In this document: piece after piece, positions 36,419-48,218 of the stretch
Layout: every line of letters begins with the position of its first letter
How positions within the stretch are numbered: position 1 is the stretch's first letter
Assembly (NCBI GenBank): GCA_033030425.1
Contig: JAUFSD010000010.1
Coordinates: forward strand, 620,001-684,000
Length of the DNA: 64,000 bases
Reading direction: 5' to 3'
Origin: Verpa conica
Lineage: Eukaryota > Ascomycota > Pezizomycetes > Pezizales > Morchellaceae
The notes under the pieces: model-generated
The model's database searches: none
What the model was told of the DNA's origin: nothing
Seen by the model: only the letters and a program-made list of their open reading frames with translations
Translations under genes and position numbers: made by a program

Positions 36419-37028
36419 TTAATGACCTGGTAACTCCGATATTATTTCACGTCCCTCTAGCTCTCCTATTTCGGTCGACCGTCTGGATAGAGGCTCTCTT
36501 CTTGAGTTTTCCTCCAGCTCCATCTTCATACCATTCTGTAAATTAACCTGCTCCTCAGTCCCCGTAGCTCGTTTCCTGTTTTTCGACCTCCGGTACAGCG
36601 CGTACCAAACCCCCATAGCAATTACCACTACCACAGCGATGACGATTCCAATAATAGCACCTCTCGGGAATTTTTTTCTAGGTTCATCTACACACCAGTA
36701 CCCGTATCCTGTGCTGTTGAGACCATTACACTCAAGGCAGCTGCGCACCGTAAGTATCTAGGGAGAGTAGAGAGAAGCCCGGGTGGAGTATATACTCTAC
36801 CGCAGTGCGAACGAATCCTCGGGTCTTGCAGAGACACTCCTTATGAGATCCCGTGTCGAGGACCGATTCAGGCGCGGAGGTATTGGATGGTATCGGGACG
36901 CCACAGATCACAAGAGTGTCGAAAAGATCTATGCATGCGGTGACATTTCCACATGAGCTGTTTTGAGAGTTTGTGGATATTAAGAGGGTAAACAAGATGT
37001 AGGCACTTAGAAGTACTTGTAAAGCCAT
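36419..37028 (-). CDS. Type I Cys-rich membrane protein, copy 1
   Basis: Exons (minus strand) 37028-36796 and 36740-36419, 184 residues. The 55-nt intron has donor GTATAT, a CTTAC branch site and acceptor GCGCAG, in phase 2, exactly as in the neighbour at 37419. Residues 1-22 are a signal peptide (MALQVLLSAYILFTLLISTN). The outside part has eight Cys in the order C-x5-C, C, CxC, CxxC, C (SCGNVTAC, VICGV, ECLCKTRG, CLEC, YWC). One membrane helix (about 106-125) follows KKFPRGAIIGIVIA and is followed by a basic stop-transfer (RRSKNRKR) and a polar tail rich in Glu. Such layouts suit a cell-surface receptor or anchor. The Cys pattern recalls CFEM-like domains but the spacing does not fit the CFEM consensus. 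No function assigned. Confidence 0.75.
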
Positions 37029-37418
37029 ATTGACTGTGGAAGTCTTCTTAACGATGACACTCAGTAGGAGCGGAGCAGAACATATGAATTATCTGAAGGG
37101 GGAGTAAGCTTGACTTGAGTAATCAAGAAGGTAGGCCTTGAGTACACGAATCAGGTGGCTGAAGGGGTCCGATTGGCTTTTGTTGAAATACGGGGTTGTT
37201 CAGAATTTGGGCATCATGCTGCAGAATTCCTAACCCTGGTAGGTTCTATTGGGCTTGCTGTTGTCTCAGCCTTGAATGTTTTAACCTTAAAGGTATTATC
37301 CCCCGAAACATACATGTATGTCGCACGTATGTGCGTACAGCCCTTCCTACACATAAAAGCTCGCTGTGCCTTGAACTACTATAAGGTTCATGAAAGCAAA
37401 AAGACTATTCACTAATGT
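37029..37418. other. Spacer between tandem Cys-rich genes
   Basis: About 0.39 kb holding the upstream region of copy 1 and the 3' flank of copy 2. The plus-strand frame at 37155-37415 is not credited. Confidence 0.45.
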
Positions 37419-38142
37419 TTAAGGACTAGGTAACTCCGCCCTCATTTCATACCCGTCTATCTCTGCAACAACGGGTGGGTTGACTGGATATTCCCCTGCT
37501 ACACCTGGACCTACTCCATCCAACTCTGTCTTCGTAACTGCTTGAAAGACTGGTACTTCCGTTATATTAATTCGCTTCCTATTTCTTAACCTCCAATATA
37601 TTGCGTATGAGATGGCTCCAGCAAATAACAGTCCAATAACGATTCCCGCAATAGCGCCTGGTGAGAGCTTTTTGGGGGGAGTTGAAACACACCAGGTTTC
37701 CCAACCTGTGGGATCGATCCCATAGCATATAAAACACCTACATAGTGTAAGTACTGCCTATGCTAGGGAGTGGAGAAGGATGAGGAGGTACAAAAAAGGA
37801 TATATACTGTATTGTATTTCTCACAAACCCAAGCGTCTTACAATTACATTCCCACTCTTCATCCGAGAAGTTGTTAATCTCGCGATAGGGTGTAGTAGGG
37901 TCATCAAGCGGGTTCTGGGGAAACCCGCAGGATACAATAATATCAAAGGCTACGCCGCATGCTGGCAAGGCGAGGCACTTTTCGTAGACATCTTGGGTAC
38001 TGTTTGTGTTGGTAGTATTTGTGCTAGTAGTATTTGTGCTGGTAGTATTTGGGGTTAAGTATGTGGATTGGGGTCGGGCGGGCAGAAGAACGGTAAATAT
38101 CAGTATGAGCGCACTACATAGGAACTGAGGTAGGATTCTCAT
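37419..38142 (-). CDS. Type I Cys-rich membrane protein, copy 2
   Basis: Exons (minus strand) 38142-37808 and 37737-37419, 217 residues. Exon 2 has no in-frame ATG and is recovered only by splicing: 70-nt intron, donor GTATAT, branch CTTAC, acceptor ATGTAG, phase 2. The start at 38142 has context CCACCATGAG and opens a signal peptide (MRILPQFLCSALILIFTVLL); an upstream in-frame ATG at 38202 would mask it. An Asn/Thr repeat (TSTNTTSTN) follows, with several N-glycosylation sequons. The eight Cys keep the order seen in copy 1 (KCLALPAC, SCG, WECNC, CFIC, TWC). A membrane helix (about 140-160) follows PPKKLSPGAIAGI, then basic RNRKR and a tail ending in ELPSP; copy 1 ends in ELPGH. Same intron, phase and topology show the two are tandem duplicates. 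Confidence 0.78.
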
Positions 38143-39765
38143 GGTGGCTATCCGGAGTGGGGTTGACGGCGAACGCCAAACTTTTGAAAGATAGGGGACC
38201 AAGAAGGTGATGAGCCCAAGCCGACGTGTACTGAGCCGCTCATAATTAAGTAAGCAATAATAAAGTACGCCTTGCCACTAAGTATGGTTGAATATGAGTG
38301 GTCTTTAAAAGTGCAAAAAAAAATAAAAAATTCCAAAGTGCAAGACTTGGCCCTTCGGATCACCATCATTGGACTCGTTACGGGGCTTAGAGATTCCAAG
38401 ACGGTTAGTGCCGATGCTTATTAAAATAAAAGTTATGCCTATCTGCGCGTGAGACACGGCACCGAGTGACAGAGCAAAAAAAAAAAACCTTGATAACCAC
38501 GAATATCCTTACGTTAGATGACTACTCAAGTCGTCGTCTCATTGCCCACAGGGGTAACAGATTTGCGAGTCCTCCGGAGGACCGTCCGAATGTTGCTCTC
38601 TTTGCTGAGTACAGGAAAAAAAAAACCTGTTGTAACACATAGGAAATATTCCTTTTTCCTGTGTACCCAAGGAAATTTATTATTATTATTATTATTTATT
38701 TATTTATTTTTGAAGAGAGGGATGGAGGAGGGGGGGGGGGGAATCACGATCTATTACCTTTCTTGGAAATACGGCTTTTACTTGCCTCCCCTCCCTCCTT
38801 TTCTTTTCTTTTTGCTTATTTTCTTTTTTTTCCCTTGCGTTTAATCAATGTTGTGGCTTAGCTCTGTAGGCGGATTTAAATACCACAAATTCTAGGGTGG
38901 GCTGTTGAGAGACATCTAGGCCCATCATCTTCTTCCGGAACTTTGATACATAGGTATCTGGGAGATGATAGCTTAAGTTGTGTGGGGGAAAGGGAGAAAC
39001 AAAAAAGATTACGCCACCGCTTAAGCATCCCAACTTCAGAAGTAAGTGGGCCCCACGGGGTCTTAGGCTACCAAGGGGTAGCGGAAGGAAGAATCTGACT
39101 GACTTACTATTAAGCAAGGGGAACTAAAGAATGTAAGGGTCGCTGTGAGACTGACTCTTATTAGTGGGGGGGGGGGGGTAAAAATCCAGAAGTATACAGC
39201 CTAACACCACTACCAAAAGATATAAGAATATGATCGAGGCCCGTGAGATTGTTCTTATGGATTTAGGGAAGGACAAGCGCGCACGGAGAAGCATCGCGGT
39301 CATGGAACTCGTATTGTAAACTGATTATTTATAGCTGGGTGGAAATTGGCTTGGCCCTCTATGGTACTAGCACGTGCGCACAAGTTTACTGGCAGTACTA
39401 TAGATGGTAAAATGCGTCTCAACGCACTCGCCGCTTTGGTAATAAGGTACCATTTTTTAAGGCTGAGGGGTACTCTTCACAAGTTACTGCTGAATCCAGG
39501 GGTCATCTAAACTCAAAAGCTCTTATCGGTTTAAGAGAACTCCTTTAACGATAAGCAGACTGTAACAGGCACCAGGGACAGTAGCCTGAATGAACCACCC
39601 ACAGCCCAATTCCATGTCCGAAAAATAACAATAATCCATGACCAGTATAGGGTGCAGATGGCACTACGCATAGCCAATTCCGAAATTCTTAAAAACAGTT
39701 TTTTTTAAATAAAAAAACACCCATCCTTTTATCTTCAGTATATTACACCTCTATACGCACATGCC
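38143..39765. other. Intergenic region with microsatellites
   Basis: About 1.6 kb, no gene supported. It holds an ATT/ATTT microsatellite at about 38677-38710, two G-runs of 12 (near 38732 and 39167), and A-runs near 38475 and 38620. Frames at 38518-38844 and 38661-38861 cross these simple repeats and are accidental. Confidence 0.5.
38677..38710. repeat. ATT/ATTT microsatellite
   Basis: About six ATT units running into three or four ATTT units. It lies in intergenic DNA. Confidence 0.85.
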
Positions 39766-40221
39766 CTACGCAGGAGCAACCGTCCCCTCTGCTCCCTTCC
39801 CCTCTGCTCCCTTCCCCTTCTTTCTCGCCTTCAACTTCCTCGCCTTTCTATCTCTCTTCTTCAACGTCGTCATACCGGCCTTCGAAACCTCCGCATACCT
39901 TGTAAAAAACGTCTCTAGGTCCGTAGCCTCAACTACAGTTGAGAACTTCACTTTATTCTTCTTCTTATCCTGCCCATTCGTTACACGGAATAGTAGCTGT
40001 AGTGGTGCATCTGGTTCTACTTTGGTGGGAGGTGTAGAGTCTGTTGAGAAGGGGAGAAGTGCTTTCTGTGTGAGATAGACGGAATTCTTCTCCTTCGCAG
40101 AGGTGGAGGCGAAGAGGGATGCTAGTTGAGTGAAGAACTGTATGTGTTAGCGGGGTGCCTGTGACTGGTGTGGGTGGGGGGAGGGTACTTCATCGTTTGA
40201 TAGCCGTTCTGAAGATGCCAT
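39766..40221 (-). CDS. SRP14: Signal recognition particle subunit SRP14
   Basis: Exons (minus strand) 40221-40189 and 40137-39766, 134 residues. The 51-nt intron has donor GTACCC, branch CGCTAACAC and acceptor ATACAG, phase 0, after MASSERLSNDE. The spliced protein begins with the family-typical LSNDEFFTQLASLF, then SVYLTQKALLPF. It ends with the conserved FFTRYAEVSKAGMTTLKKRD and a Lys-rich tail with a duplicated GKGAE unit. SRP14 pairs with SRP9 (or Srp21 in yeasts) on the Alu end of SRP RNA and slows translation while the ribosome is brought to the ER. The length is close to other fungal SRP14 proteins. The neighbour upstream (ATG20) is on the same strand about 470 bp away; no functional link is implied. 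Confidence 0.92.
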
Positions 40222-40695
40222 TCTGTATTTAATTGGGTAGTGGAGGGGGTTATAGACGATGGGTCGGTGGTGTTGGGGCTGGCTGGCTGTTGGGTGGATC
40301 GACGTTGGGGTGCTTGAGGTGACGTTCAAGGAAGGTTATCGTTATCTTGCACGATCTAATCTGCCCCACCAACCTTAATCGCGCTTAGATTGGCTAGTCG
40401 CGTGCCATGTGCATCTACACAAACAAAACCACAATTAAAGGCCCTACATCTTGCGCTCACGTATAACATTGAATAATATACTTCAGTCAAAATTACAGGT
40501 CAAACGCGTTCCGTTCAGTGCTATAAATATAATAAGCCGCCTCCACCCACCGCATCTTCCAACCCTTCTGTTACATGTAACAAAACAAAGGTACTAAACA
40601 ATTCAACAAAGAACCAGCCCCTCGAACGCCGTTTACTACTTTTTTTACGGGCGAAGATACCGTCTGTAATAATACCCATATCCACAGTAAACGGA
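40222..40695. other. Spacer between SRP14 and ATG20
   Basis: About 0.47 kb holding the SRP14 promoter and the ATG20 3' UTR. No gene is seen. Confidence 0.5.
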
Positions 40696-42849
40696 TTATT
40701 TCACTACAATCTTCTCGACTTCTTCCTTCGCTTCTTCCCAGCTCTCCAGGTTCTTGCGAGCCCACTCGATGTGACATTTCGCATATACAATCTGGCGGGG
40801 ATCCTGTTAGTCTATTGATCGTAAAAGGTCAGGGAAAGAGCAACTTACCATCATAGCTCTCAAATCCTCTTCTTTCCCTTTCTGGAACCTCCTCAAGTCT
40901 TTCAATACACCTTTACTAGCATCTTTCACATCTCCCTCGGCAACTTCCTTTGCAGCCTCCAGTTGGCTCAGATGTTCTCGTGTCTTCCCAATATTATCTC
41001 TTCTAGTCCTCTCAGGATCTACATCAACAATCCCATGAATCGCATAATTCAATTTCCCAAATCCTTTTGCCAAGAACCCACTTCCACCAGTTATGCTACC
41101 CCCCATGATACCAATACCGCTTGATGTAGCAGAAGACGGCGCACTGTATGAAGAAGACTTTCGGTGAGCATATGTAGTCACAGATGCTCCTGCAGAAGAT
41201 GAGGATATGCTATTTCTAGAGGGCCGGGAAGTTGATTTAGACCTTTGTGGGGGAGGTGAAGATTCAGAATGCGTAGGTGGGAAATCAGAATCAATACTCT
41301 CCCTGTCATCGCCTGAAAATCCACCGTCTAAACTATCTCCAGAACCTTTCGATGATCCAGGGGATGGGTCGCTTGTGTCCCCGTGGAGGTACTGTTCAAT
41401 TCGTTTCGCCTCCTTTTCGGAGCGCTCAAGACTTTGAAGTAGTGAGCGTTTCTGCTGTAGTAGGTCTCGCGTCATTTCCTCCTGGACGCGTTTCAGAACC
41501 CTGTATCGAAGGACCTTTTGGACTACACCAGCAAATTGTGCAGATTCGCGGAGGGGCTCGGCAAATCCGGAACCAAGAACCGTTGCAAGTTCTTCAGTTG
41601 CAATGTAGGATGAATCAACAGCCTGTCCAATTTTCTCAATTGAAGCGGCTAGATCACCAGATTCAGAGAGGGAGAAAGCATTGTAGCGTGCGCCTAGTTC
41701 ATTATAGTCAATAGCGAGCTCAGTCAGCCGTTTTAAGATACGGCGATTAACACGCTCGATGGAACCAGTTAAGAGAGATTCATAAGTTCGAGTGGCAGCT
41801 TCATAAGCGGTAAAGTAAGGGTCTAGTTCGGATTCGGAAAGGGAGTGGTTGGGTGGCGGGAATCGTGTGAATGGTTGGCCTTCGCGTAGGCCATGAGAGG
41901 TTGAGGGGGGTGAGGAGCCTTGCCGAAGCTTAGCTGAAGCTGATGGGATTGGGAGGAATGCGTGTCCTGGCGAAGGATTGGAGGGGTTGAGAGGTGGAGC
42001 TTTCAAGTGTTGCTTTGGTAGATTAGAGATTGGTGGTGAATGCAGTACTTCGCTCTACATGTGTAACTCAGGGTTAGCAATTTAGCTCCCCCTCAATCTG
42101 GGGGCCAAAGCGCAAATACCCAGCTAGCATTCGAGTCTAGGAATCGTTGAAACACACTATCTTCACGAATCTCACGCATTTTGGCGCACCGATTCAGAAA
42201 CACCATCAGCATACGCTTTCGGTGATCAATAATATTTACATTTTCTTTGGCACTCGTGGGCGCTGCGACGTAGTCGGACACTTGATGCTTTTCGGGGATT
42301 GGAGGGACGATGAGACAGGGATGTAGCAGAGCGAGATTTTTGCGTAGAGATTCAAATTCTGAGTATCGGCGGCGAACCTCAAGGTCCTATAGCACTAGTT
42401 AGCTTAAAGATTCTAACCCCACTATGTATCGATCTCACGCCCCCCGAAAACTTTTATCTTCTAGTGGACGGGGTTCCGGAGCTACCAAAACATACCCCAG
42501 TCCTGATTGTATACACAATATACCCCCCACTTCCTTCCGAATTCTTCCCCGCGTCGGTGATCTTAATATGAGTATCCTTATTCTCCATCAACATCTGTTC
42601 TACCCGAGAACTATATCCTGCCACCCTCCTCTGTTCCCTGTATTCTTCCTCGTCATCATCGTCGTCTTCCAAGTTTCGAGGTCCAAAGTCCTCCTCCTGG
42701 GAGTGCTCGGAAGGGGGCTGATGGGTAAAGAAATCTGGTGGATCATCGCCGTGGGAATCATCTGAAGCTGGTGGAGATAACCCAGGCTGATGGAACGAGG
42801 AAGTGGATGACCGGCGATCGTAGGAGAGGGGGTTGTTATCCTCCCACAT
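40696..42849 (-). CDS. ATG20: Sorting nexin Atg20/Snx41 (PX-BAR)
   Basis: Exons (minus strand) 42849-42496, 42386-42120, 42054-40849 and 40791-40696; all junctions are phase 0, total 640 residues, close to the usual fungal length. The start MWEDNNPLSYDRRSS and the acidic leader match fungal Snx41/Atg20. The PX domain spans exons 1-2: ITDAGKNSEG, YIVYTIRTG, then DLEVRRRYSEFESLRKNL (the RRYSEF block that binds PI3P) and PPIPEKH. The BAR-like region follows (LDPYFTAYEAATRTYESLL, EPLRESAQFAGVVQKVLRYR, EEMTRDLLQQKRSLLQSLER), interrupted by a long Ser-rich insertion. The last exon gives YAKCHIEWARKNLESWEEAK. Atg20 with Snx4 sorts cargo from endosomes and supports selective autophagy. I cannot separate ATG20 from SNX41 by eye, because filamentous fungi carry a single Snx41/Atg20-like gene type. 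Confidence 0.92.
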
Positions 42850-43924
42850 TGTTGGTCAAGGGGTCTCGAGGAGTAGCAAGCGAAGAGAAGATTTAGTACC
42901 GGAGATAGATCTGAACGATAGGCAGTAGGATATAATCTGATAGATTGGTGATGATATCTCTGAGGTCCTTCAGCTTCCTGGCTGTGATGAGATGGGCTAG
43001 TAATTCTTATGGTAGTGGGGGTTGGGGGCTGAGGCTGTGGTGGTGGTGACGTCGCTACGACACAAGGGGTTGAGGTAAGGATGCGAAACCCACGACAAGT
43101 GCTATTTGTCCCCATCTTCACCATTCTTTCTCTAATATTGGAATCATTGGACAAAAGATGGCCTGCATCATATTGTCCAAAGTTCTACAGTTTCTGCGAG
43201 TTGCTCCTTTATTAACCGGTATACAGTTCCTGCATACTACATATGCACTTGTATATATACTACATATTATTCCGCACCCATGAATTGTGGAACACACAAC
43301 GAAAACAGCTTTCTATCCTGCCGTAGGGCAAAAGCTTGCGCACTTGCCGAAGGCCTTTCTTACAGTAGAAAAGTATATAGCTTAACACGTCTTTGAATAC
43401 CTCTTGAGGGTTATTCTTGACAATAGGATGGCTCCCACGGCAGAACCTTGCACATACATCTAACTTATCACGGGTGAATGCAGCTACACCAGGGATCTTC
43501 TGCCCCGGATACCTCTCCGGTTTATTCAAGTTATTAGAAACGTGGGACCTTTTACTTGGCGCAAAACTAGCTACTTACATAGGCCGTTGTTGCAGCTATA
43601 GAGTTTGGAATTGCTGAGTGGGCACTATTACATTTGCTAAAGACTCAGAAACCTTGAGGGAACAAATGAGCGAGGTAGTGCAGCACTCAATCATTCCTCT
43701 TGGGAGAGGTCTATTCATCTCTTTATTGCTTTACATCCTCTGGCATATGGCCCCCGGAGTTGATGTTGGTTGTGTCTGTTATGCATGACGACCCCTCTAT
43801 GCCGCGTATAATTTCAAAAAGAACTACTATTTCCAGATTATTACATATGATTTCTATATATTATTCTTAATATCGAGAAGCAAATGGCGGCCCGATAAAA
43901 TCAAAGGCCTGCTTACTAGATAAC
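42850..43924. other. Intergenic region upstream of ATG20
   Basis: About 1.1 kb. The first part is the promoter and leader of ATG20 (minus strand). No gene is supported; overlapping frames at 42600-43154 and 43260-43529 have no features. Confidence 0.45.
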
Positions 43925-46768
43925 CTACACAACACCAACATCCCCGGTATCATCACTATCATCGACCACACTCTCCACTGTTGCCCGATACCTTGATATT
44001 GCTGGCGATACAATCGACACCAGGGCCCCTTCGTCTCCCAATGGAGTTAGCCGCTCATCCCTATCATCAGTTGCCACCTTCTCTACTTTCTCTTTCGTCT
44101 CTTGTCGCCATAGTACCCCTGGATCTCCTCTCTTGGCCGTTGCTTTCCGCGGGATTGCAATGGTTCTAGATTCCCTAGTAATTGTAATTTGTGGCACCAA
44201 AACGTACCTGTTTCGATCCTCACGAGTTCCGCGAGGCGGTGCTCTCGGTGTTACCCTAGAGCTACTTCCTCGAGACTCTGATTGGCTAAACGTACTAATC
44301 CATGGTGTAGTATATCCTGGTGTATGACTGTGGGGTGTAAGTTCTGGCGCAATATTGTACGATATAAGGGTAGGGGCGGTAGCGAGGTGACGCCAATTTG
44401 TTGTGGGAACCGGCTCTGAGGGTACCAGAAATGGCTCGTGAATTATATCACTTGTGTTTATATCCCCACAGTTCGACTCAGGTGATGAGGGTAATATAGG
44501 AGAACCACGGACAGTTTCTTCCGAATATTGGGAGGAGGGTGATCTAGAGCGGGTGAGGGCTGTTGCTTCAGATTGTGATACTTCAGGTAGGGGTGGTGAT
44601 GCGGAGATTATCAAGTAATCTAATGACGGAGGAGTAAAAAGCGCCCCAGATCTCCCAGGTCCCGGGGACGGAAGCGATTTAGGTGCTGGGGAATATACAG
44701 GTGTTGCGTAGCCCGTAGACAGACTTTCGTTAGAGGACTGGTGGTTTGTTGGGCTAGTGGTGGAGAGGTAACTAGCTTGGCCGGGACTCAACTGTCCAGG
44801 GGCTGACAACGGTACAGCTTGCAGGCCAACTTGTGTATCTAGTGAAGGGGTGGCATAGATTCTCGAAATATACGATTCAGAGGTCGGGGGAGTGCACGAG
44901 TGAGAGTCTATGACCTTCAGTGGCGCATAAACTATCGTTTTTGTACTCGAGGTAGATTCGGAGGGGGGGGCGCCTGTATACTTTCTGAACGACGGGCTTG
45001 GAGTAGCAATTGACCAGGTATTGTGGAAGTCGGGCGGATCTGGTAAGGAAGGGCTGTTTGTAACAGCCCCAACTTGGGTGAGACTTGATGAATCTAACTC
45101 TGATGAAGAGCCACAAGATCCTAACGTTGTATAGGAGCTAGGTTCTGTTGTGCAAGTACCATGGCTGTTACTACCGGGGCCCCAAACACCTTTACTTGAT
45201 GATTTGGTGACGGAGATATTAGAAACTAGCGACGAACTTGGGTTATTGAGATCGGGCTCGCTGGTAGGGGAAGCAATTTCCACAGATGCCCAACCTTCCC
45301 ATGCACTCATATCGATTACAGTATCAGGTTCTGGTGGTGAAGGTCCTCGACTACCCTGAGAGAAATCCACCAGCGATCCAGGATGCTCCAGCTCTATACT
45401 GGATTCTGCTTGTCGCCTACCAATATGTGGGGCAGTCTCAGTCGACGTAACTCGTTGACTATCCACGACATTGTGATCGAAGTAGTCATCAGTCATAGAA
45501 CCCCAGCCGCATACCATGGAGGCACTATCAACTGGGTTTAAATAGGAAACCGCGCTAGTTGTTGTACTGGAGGTGGTGTTGGGGGTAGAAATAGTAGATG
45601 TTCCTCCAAAAGAATTCTTTTTTGCCATTATATGCATGGGGAGTAGAGAAGGGGGATAATCGATAGGGCGGGCACGATCTAAGCTACTAGAAGACTGCTT
45701 GTATAAACGTACTCTTCCTTCTTCATCTTCATTTTCATGTTCACTGCTGTGTTGCGGTGGCTGAGGCATAGAAGTATTTGATTGATTGCGACGTGGGTCA
45801 TAGATTCTGTCTGGGTAGGAGACTTCTGAACTACTACCCTGACTCGACGGAGACTTTCTTCTCGAGAATTTCCGTGGCCGGCTTTGGCCATGATCGAGGC
45901 TAGGAACCTGAAGCCTGTCAGGATCCGGAAGTTCATGCTGAATGTGCGTCGCAGAGTCTCTAGATGGCAAATCACTTTGTCTCCTAGACACACATGGCCT
46001 CGGGGTAGTGGGCAAACTTCCTAGCTGGAAGCGGGCTGCTTCAGACCGTCTTTTTTTGCTCCCTTTCCTGTGGGCCCTTCTAGCATTAGGGTCCATGTCT
46101 TGACTAGAACTCCGGCCATCCGTTGATCGTCGCCGGCGCTTACTGCTGTACCCTTCTCGTGGACGCTTATGGCGGCGGCTTGGGCTTACTCGTCGCTGAG
46201 GGCTTCGACTATTCCTCTCATCCGTAACTATTTCCATGGTGTGGGTAGAGGTGTTTTGGTATCCAGCTTGACCGGCATGTACCTGTGTCCGACCGGAACC
46301 CCTATGACTACTATATTCCCCAATTCTACCGTTGTACCCCCTCGTTCGCTTTTCACTTCGACCATAAGCATTCTCCCCCACTGATCCACAGCATCTCATA
46401 CAAAACATCACACAGCAATCTTCTCTCCCGTCATCATTTCCTGGACGATGCTGAGTATACGGGAAAGGCGCCACTTTTTCTGTCTTCGAGACAACCACTA
46501 CAAGATCACCACTACTACCCCCCGGAAGTAGTTTAGATGGATTCTTTGGTAAATTTCGACGTTTATAAGCGTAGTACAATATACTAAAAAGTATGATGGG
46601 CGTAGCGATCCCAAATATTAGACCGAGAGCTATGGCGATTGCACGTTTTGCGTCGGTATCGTAAGTTGTACTCTTTGCAATGACTTCGCGGGGAAGTATA
46701 TCTTGGACCAGGGCGGCAGAGCTTTGGAGGAAAGTGTAGTGGCGGGTAGGTACAGGCGCAGGTGGCAT
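43925..46768 (-). CDS. Large Ser-rich single-pass membrane protein
   Basis: Single exon, 947 residues. A short N-terminal region (1-42) without a clear signal peptide is followed by one membrane helix at about 43-67 (AIAIALGLIFGIATPIILF) and a basic KRRN stop-transfer. Just inside is a Cys cluster (DCCVMFCMRCCGS, about 117-129) that could be palmitoylated or bind metal (inference). Then comes a highly basic stretch (RRHKRPREGYSSKRRRRS, about 205-225). The remaining about 700 residues are Ser/Pro/Thr-rich, disordered, with many SP/TP sites, and no folded domain is seen. Its architecture (short outside, one helix, long cytosolic tail) is shared with the next gene at 48219-49862. The family is not recognised. 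The predicted topology is N-out, C-in from the positive-inside rule. Confidence 0.68.
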   Translation of the reverse strand: MPPAPVPTRHYTFLQSSAALVQDILPREVIAKSTTYDTDAKRAIAIALGLIFGIATPIILFSILYYAYKRRNLPKNPSKLLPGGSSGDLVVVVSKTEKVAPFPYTQHRPGNDDGREDCCVMFCMRCCGSVGENAYGRSEKRTRGYNGRIGEYSSHRGSGRTQVHAGQAGYQNTSTHTMEIVTDERNSRSPQRRVSPSRRHKRPREGYSSKRRRRSTDGRSSSQDMDPNARRAHRKGSKKRRSEAARFQLGSLPTTPRPCVSRRQSDLPSRDSATHIQHELPDPDRLQVPSLDHGQSRPRKFSRRKSPSSQGSSSEVSYPDRIYDPRRNQSNTSMPQPPQHSSEHENEDEEGRVRLYKQSSSSLDRARPIDYPPSLLPMHIMAKKNSFGGTSTISTPNTTSSTTTSAVSYLNPVDSASMVCGWGSMTDDYFDHNVVDSQRVTSTETAPHIGRRQAESSIELEHPGSLVDFSQGSRGPSPPEPDTVIDMSAWEGWASVEIASPTSEPDLNNPSSSLVSNISVTKSSSKGVWGPGSNSHGTCTTEPSSYTTLGSCGSSSELDSSSLTQVGAVTNSPSLPDPPDFHNTWSIATPSPSFRKYTGAPPSESTSSTKTIVYAPLKVIDSHSCTPPTSESYISRIYATPSLDTQVGLQAVPLSAPGQLSPGQASYLSTTSPTNHQSSNESLSTGYATPVYSPAPKSLPSPGPGRSGALFTPPSLDYLIISASPPLPEVSQSEATALTRSRSPSSQYSEETVRGSPILPSSPESNCGDINTSDIIHEPFLVPSEPVPTTNWRHLATAPTLISYNIAPELTPHSHTPGYTTPWISTFSQSESRGSSSRVTPRAPPRGTREDRNRYVLVPQITITRESRTIAIPRKATAKRGDPGVLWRQETKEKVEKVATDDRDERLTPLGDEGALVSIVSPAISRYRATVESVVDDSDDTGDVGVV

Positions 46769-48218
46769 GATCTAGTGGTTCCGGAGAGTCGCAGCAAAGG
46801 CTGTGTGATAAATTCTGGCTTTGGAATGGTAATCTACCACAGGTAAGGATGTTTTTCTCTGGTGTTATTTATGTGTGTTAGACGAAAGAGAATGAGGTGG
46901 GGAATACTTGCTTGAGGATGAAAGGCTAAGTAGGAAAAGAAAGTGTAAGTTTAATCACGGCAGGACTTGACTTTATATGGCCTCAAGCTTTAAGAAGGTT
47001 CCACAAGACAAACCGGAGACTTACAAACAGAGGTATTTTTCTTTACTTTTCCTTCTCTACTTATTTTCATACTTTTTAATTTTTTGATGGAGGCCTGCGC
47101 CCCGGGAACGGGCATTGTGGAGTAATCGTTAGATTGATAGGTGTGAAGTTGGGATTGGCTAAGGAGGGGGAATGACTATACAACAAGGAGGGAGAAGAGA
47201 AGTACCAAGTAGGTTCCCGTCCTTACTTACCTCATTAAGCAAGCACTATCAATTGCGGGACGATTGAAACGCGGGTACGCAGGTTGAATATGTAGGATTA
47301 TCATTGATCCTACGGAACCCCCTGTATAGCTCCGAGCGAAGAAAGGCCGGTATTGTGCTTCTGGGGCTTAGCCAGTGGGATTCCTAGCGCACGATGTTTT
47401 TACAATGGGTCTCTTGCATAATAGTATGGTTTGTTTCATTCCGATGCCGCCTATTGCACCTCTAAAAGAGAGACTCATTTTGGGAGTAGTACATGAGAGA
47501 CGAGTTTGCCTTTACATAGTGACTTACTCCAAGGTCCTGGCTATGATTACCATTACCCCATCTCTTTATAGCCTATTTAACTGCTCTTGGGCCATCTAAA
47601 AGACTCTACTACTACTCTTTCAGCGAGGAGCTGCAATCTGCAATTGATAAAGGGTGAGCTTATACTTAGATATAATCTATTATTTCTACTATATTCTTTA
47701 CAACCGCAAAAGCCGCGCTCTTCAAAGCCAAAGTCAAAAAATAGAGCCAATAGATGGATTTATACTTGAGCCAACAGAACGCCGATGCCCTGGTCACTGA
47801 TTGATTGGTTTGATATGGGATGCATCATAGCGGGAGCTCGAACTATATTAAGGGTTACATTGATGCCACTATTTAGGGCGGAGGTGTCTGACCAAGGTGC
47901 CAACGTGCACCCTACTGGGAGATCATTCTCTAGACATGTGCAATGGCGTGAGCATAGAGTGGCATCAACTGGCTGGCTGATATGATAATTACTACCGAAG
48001 TATACATACGATATCTATTGGCCTGGAAGAAACTACACCGGAGCCCCTTATCCGGTTTGCTATTGCAAGTGAAAACTGAGTGAATGGGAGGTCTTAATTA
48101 TTTACAAATAAGGCTCATCGAATTAAATTAATAATCTCTATATACCCTATCTCATCAATCTACTGTCCTACAGTTCTTATTACTCACCCCCCCAAACCTC
48201 GTCCAATCTCAGCACCCT
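46769..48218. other. Intergenic region
   Basis: About 1.45 kb between two minus-strand membrane-protein genes. No gene is supported; frames at 47375-47599, 47587-47769 and 47785-47985 lack protein features. Confidence 0.45.

Noticed and set aside
36419..38142. Assignment of the Cys-rich pair to CFEM
   Set aside because: Eight Cys are present, but the spacing, the C-x5-C start and the missing Asp-centred motif do not fit the CFEM consensus.
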